A stretch of DNA of 5,052 bases from Burkholderiaceae bacterium (GTDB lineage Bacteria > Pseudomonadota > Gammaproteobacteria > Burkholderiales > Burkholderiaceae), in NCBI GenBank assembly GCA_025458735.1, contig JALORV010000135.1, forward strand, positions 1 through 5,052, given 5' to 3'. A model generated the notes under the pieces. It searched no databases and was not told the DNA's origin. It saw only the letters and a list, made by a program, of their open reading frames with translations. The position numbers were made by a program, and so were the translations under genes. Shown here in pieces: positions 5,013 to 5,052 of the stretch (position 1 is the first letter of the stretch; each line of letters begins with the position of its first letter).

Positions 5013-5052
5013 ATGACCGCCCGCCGTGATGCCACCGGCCAGACGCCGATGA
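5013..5052 (+). CDS. Start of a gene cut by the window edge, possibly DNA mismatch repair protein MutS
   Basis: ATG 5013 opens a frame to the window end reading M-T-A-R-R-D-A-T-G-Q-T-P-M. A weak GGGA at 5001-5004 sits 8 nt upstream. MutS proteins begin with a short variable leader and then a conserved [HQ]-T-P-M-M-x-Q-Y-L segment, which is where this frame breaks off, and the next visible base (A) is compatible with a second Met. With 13 residues this is only a suggestion. MutS would recognise mismatches and recruit MutL. The true identity depends on sequence beyond 5052. Confidence 0.35.
   Translation, partial: MTARRDATGQTPM

Noticed and set aside
4854..5052. Minus-strand C-terminal fragment of a gene entering from the right edge
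   Set aside because: The open frame of 65 codons has a fairly protein-like tail, but no recognisable motif, and it would overlap the better-supported start at 5013. It is kept as an open alternative only.

Overview
This is a GC-rich chromosomal segment, most likely from a gammaproteobacterium (Xanthomonadales, Nevskiales, Steroidobacterales or Pseudomonas-like). The reasons are the block suhB / trmJ-cysE, which matches the order I know from Pseudomonas; a SuhB starting MHPMLN as in E. coli; a TonB-dependent receptor; and strong G/C preference at third codon positions. Genes are closely packed and no insertion sequence, phage gene, tRNA, rRNA or CRISPR array is visible.

Layout. (1) 1-1200 (+): the C-terminal barrel of a TonB-dependent outer-membrane receptor, cut by the left edge. 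(2) 1222-1662 (+): a small secreted protein 21 nt downstream, built from two copies of a four-cysteine His/Met module with identical cysteine spacing. With the receptor it forms a probable two-gene surface or periplasmic unit, possibly for a metal. (3) 1715-2473 (-): cysE, convergent with the small gene and separated from it by a strong GC hairpin. (4) 2563-3363 (-): trmJ, upstream of cysE on the same strand. (5) 3493-4290 (+): suhB, divergent from trmJ across a 129-bp intergenic region. (6) 4298-4714 (-): a small HExxH metallopeptidase-like protein, convergent with suhB with only 7 bp between the stops. (7) 4715-5012: about 300 bp without a convincing gene, holding an AT-rich island with a perfect IHF consensus. 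(8) 5013-5052 (+): the first 13 codons of a gene whose TPM motif suggests mutS.

How the genes fit together. cysE makes O-acetylserine for cysteine synthesis, trmJ 2'-O-methylates tRNA position 32, and suhB is an inositol-phosphatase-family protein tied in E. coli to rRNA transcription antitermination. In Pseudomonas the trmJ-cysE pair runs into iscR and the Fe-S cluster genes; here that side ends at the receptor unit instead.

Points most worth a second look: the duplicated Cys/His secreted protein beside the receptor; an apparent in-frame loss of about 40 residues from the receptor barrel; the HExxH protein with an in-frame 15-bp tandem duplication; and the IHF-like site in the gene-free stretch. 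No complete new defence or mobile system is visible; the receptor plus small-protein pair is the best candidate for an undescribed functional unit.
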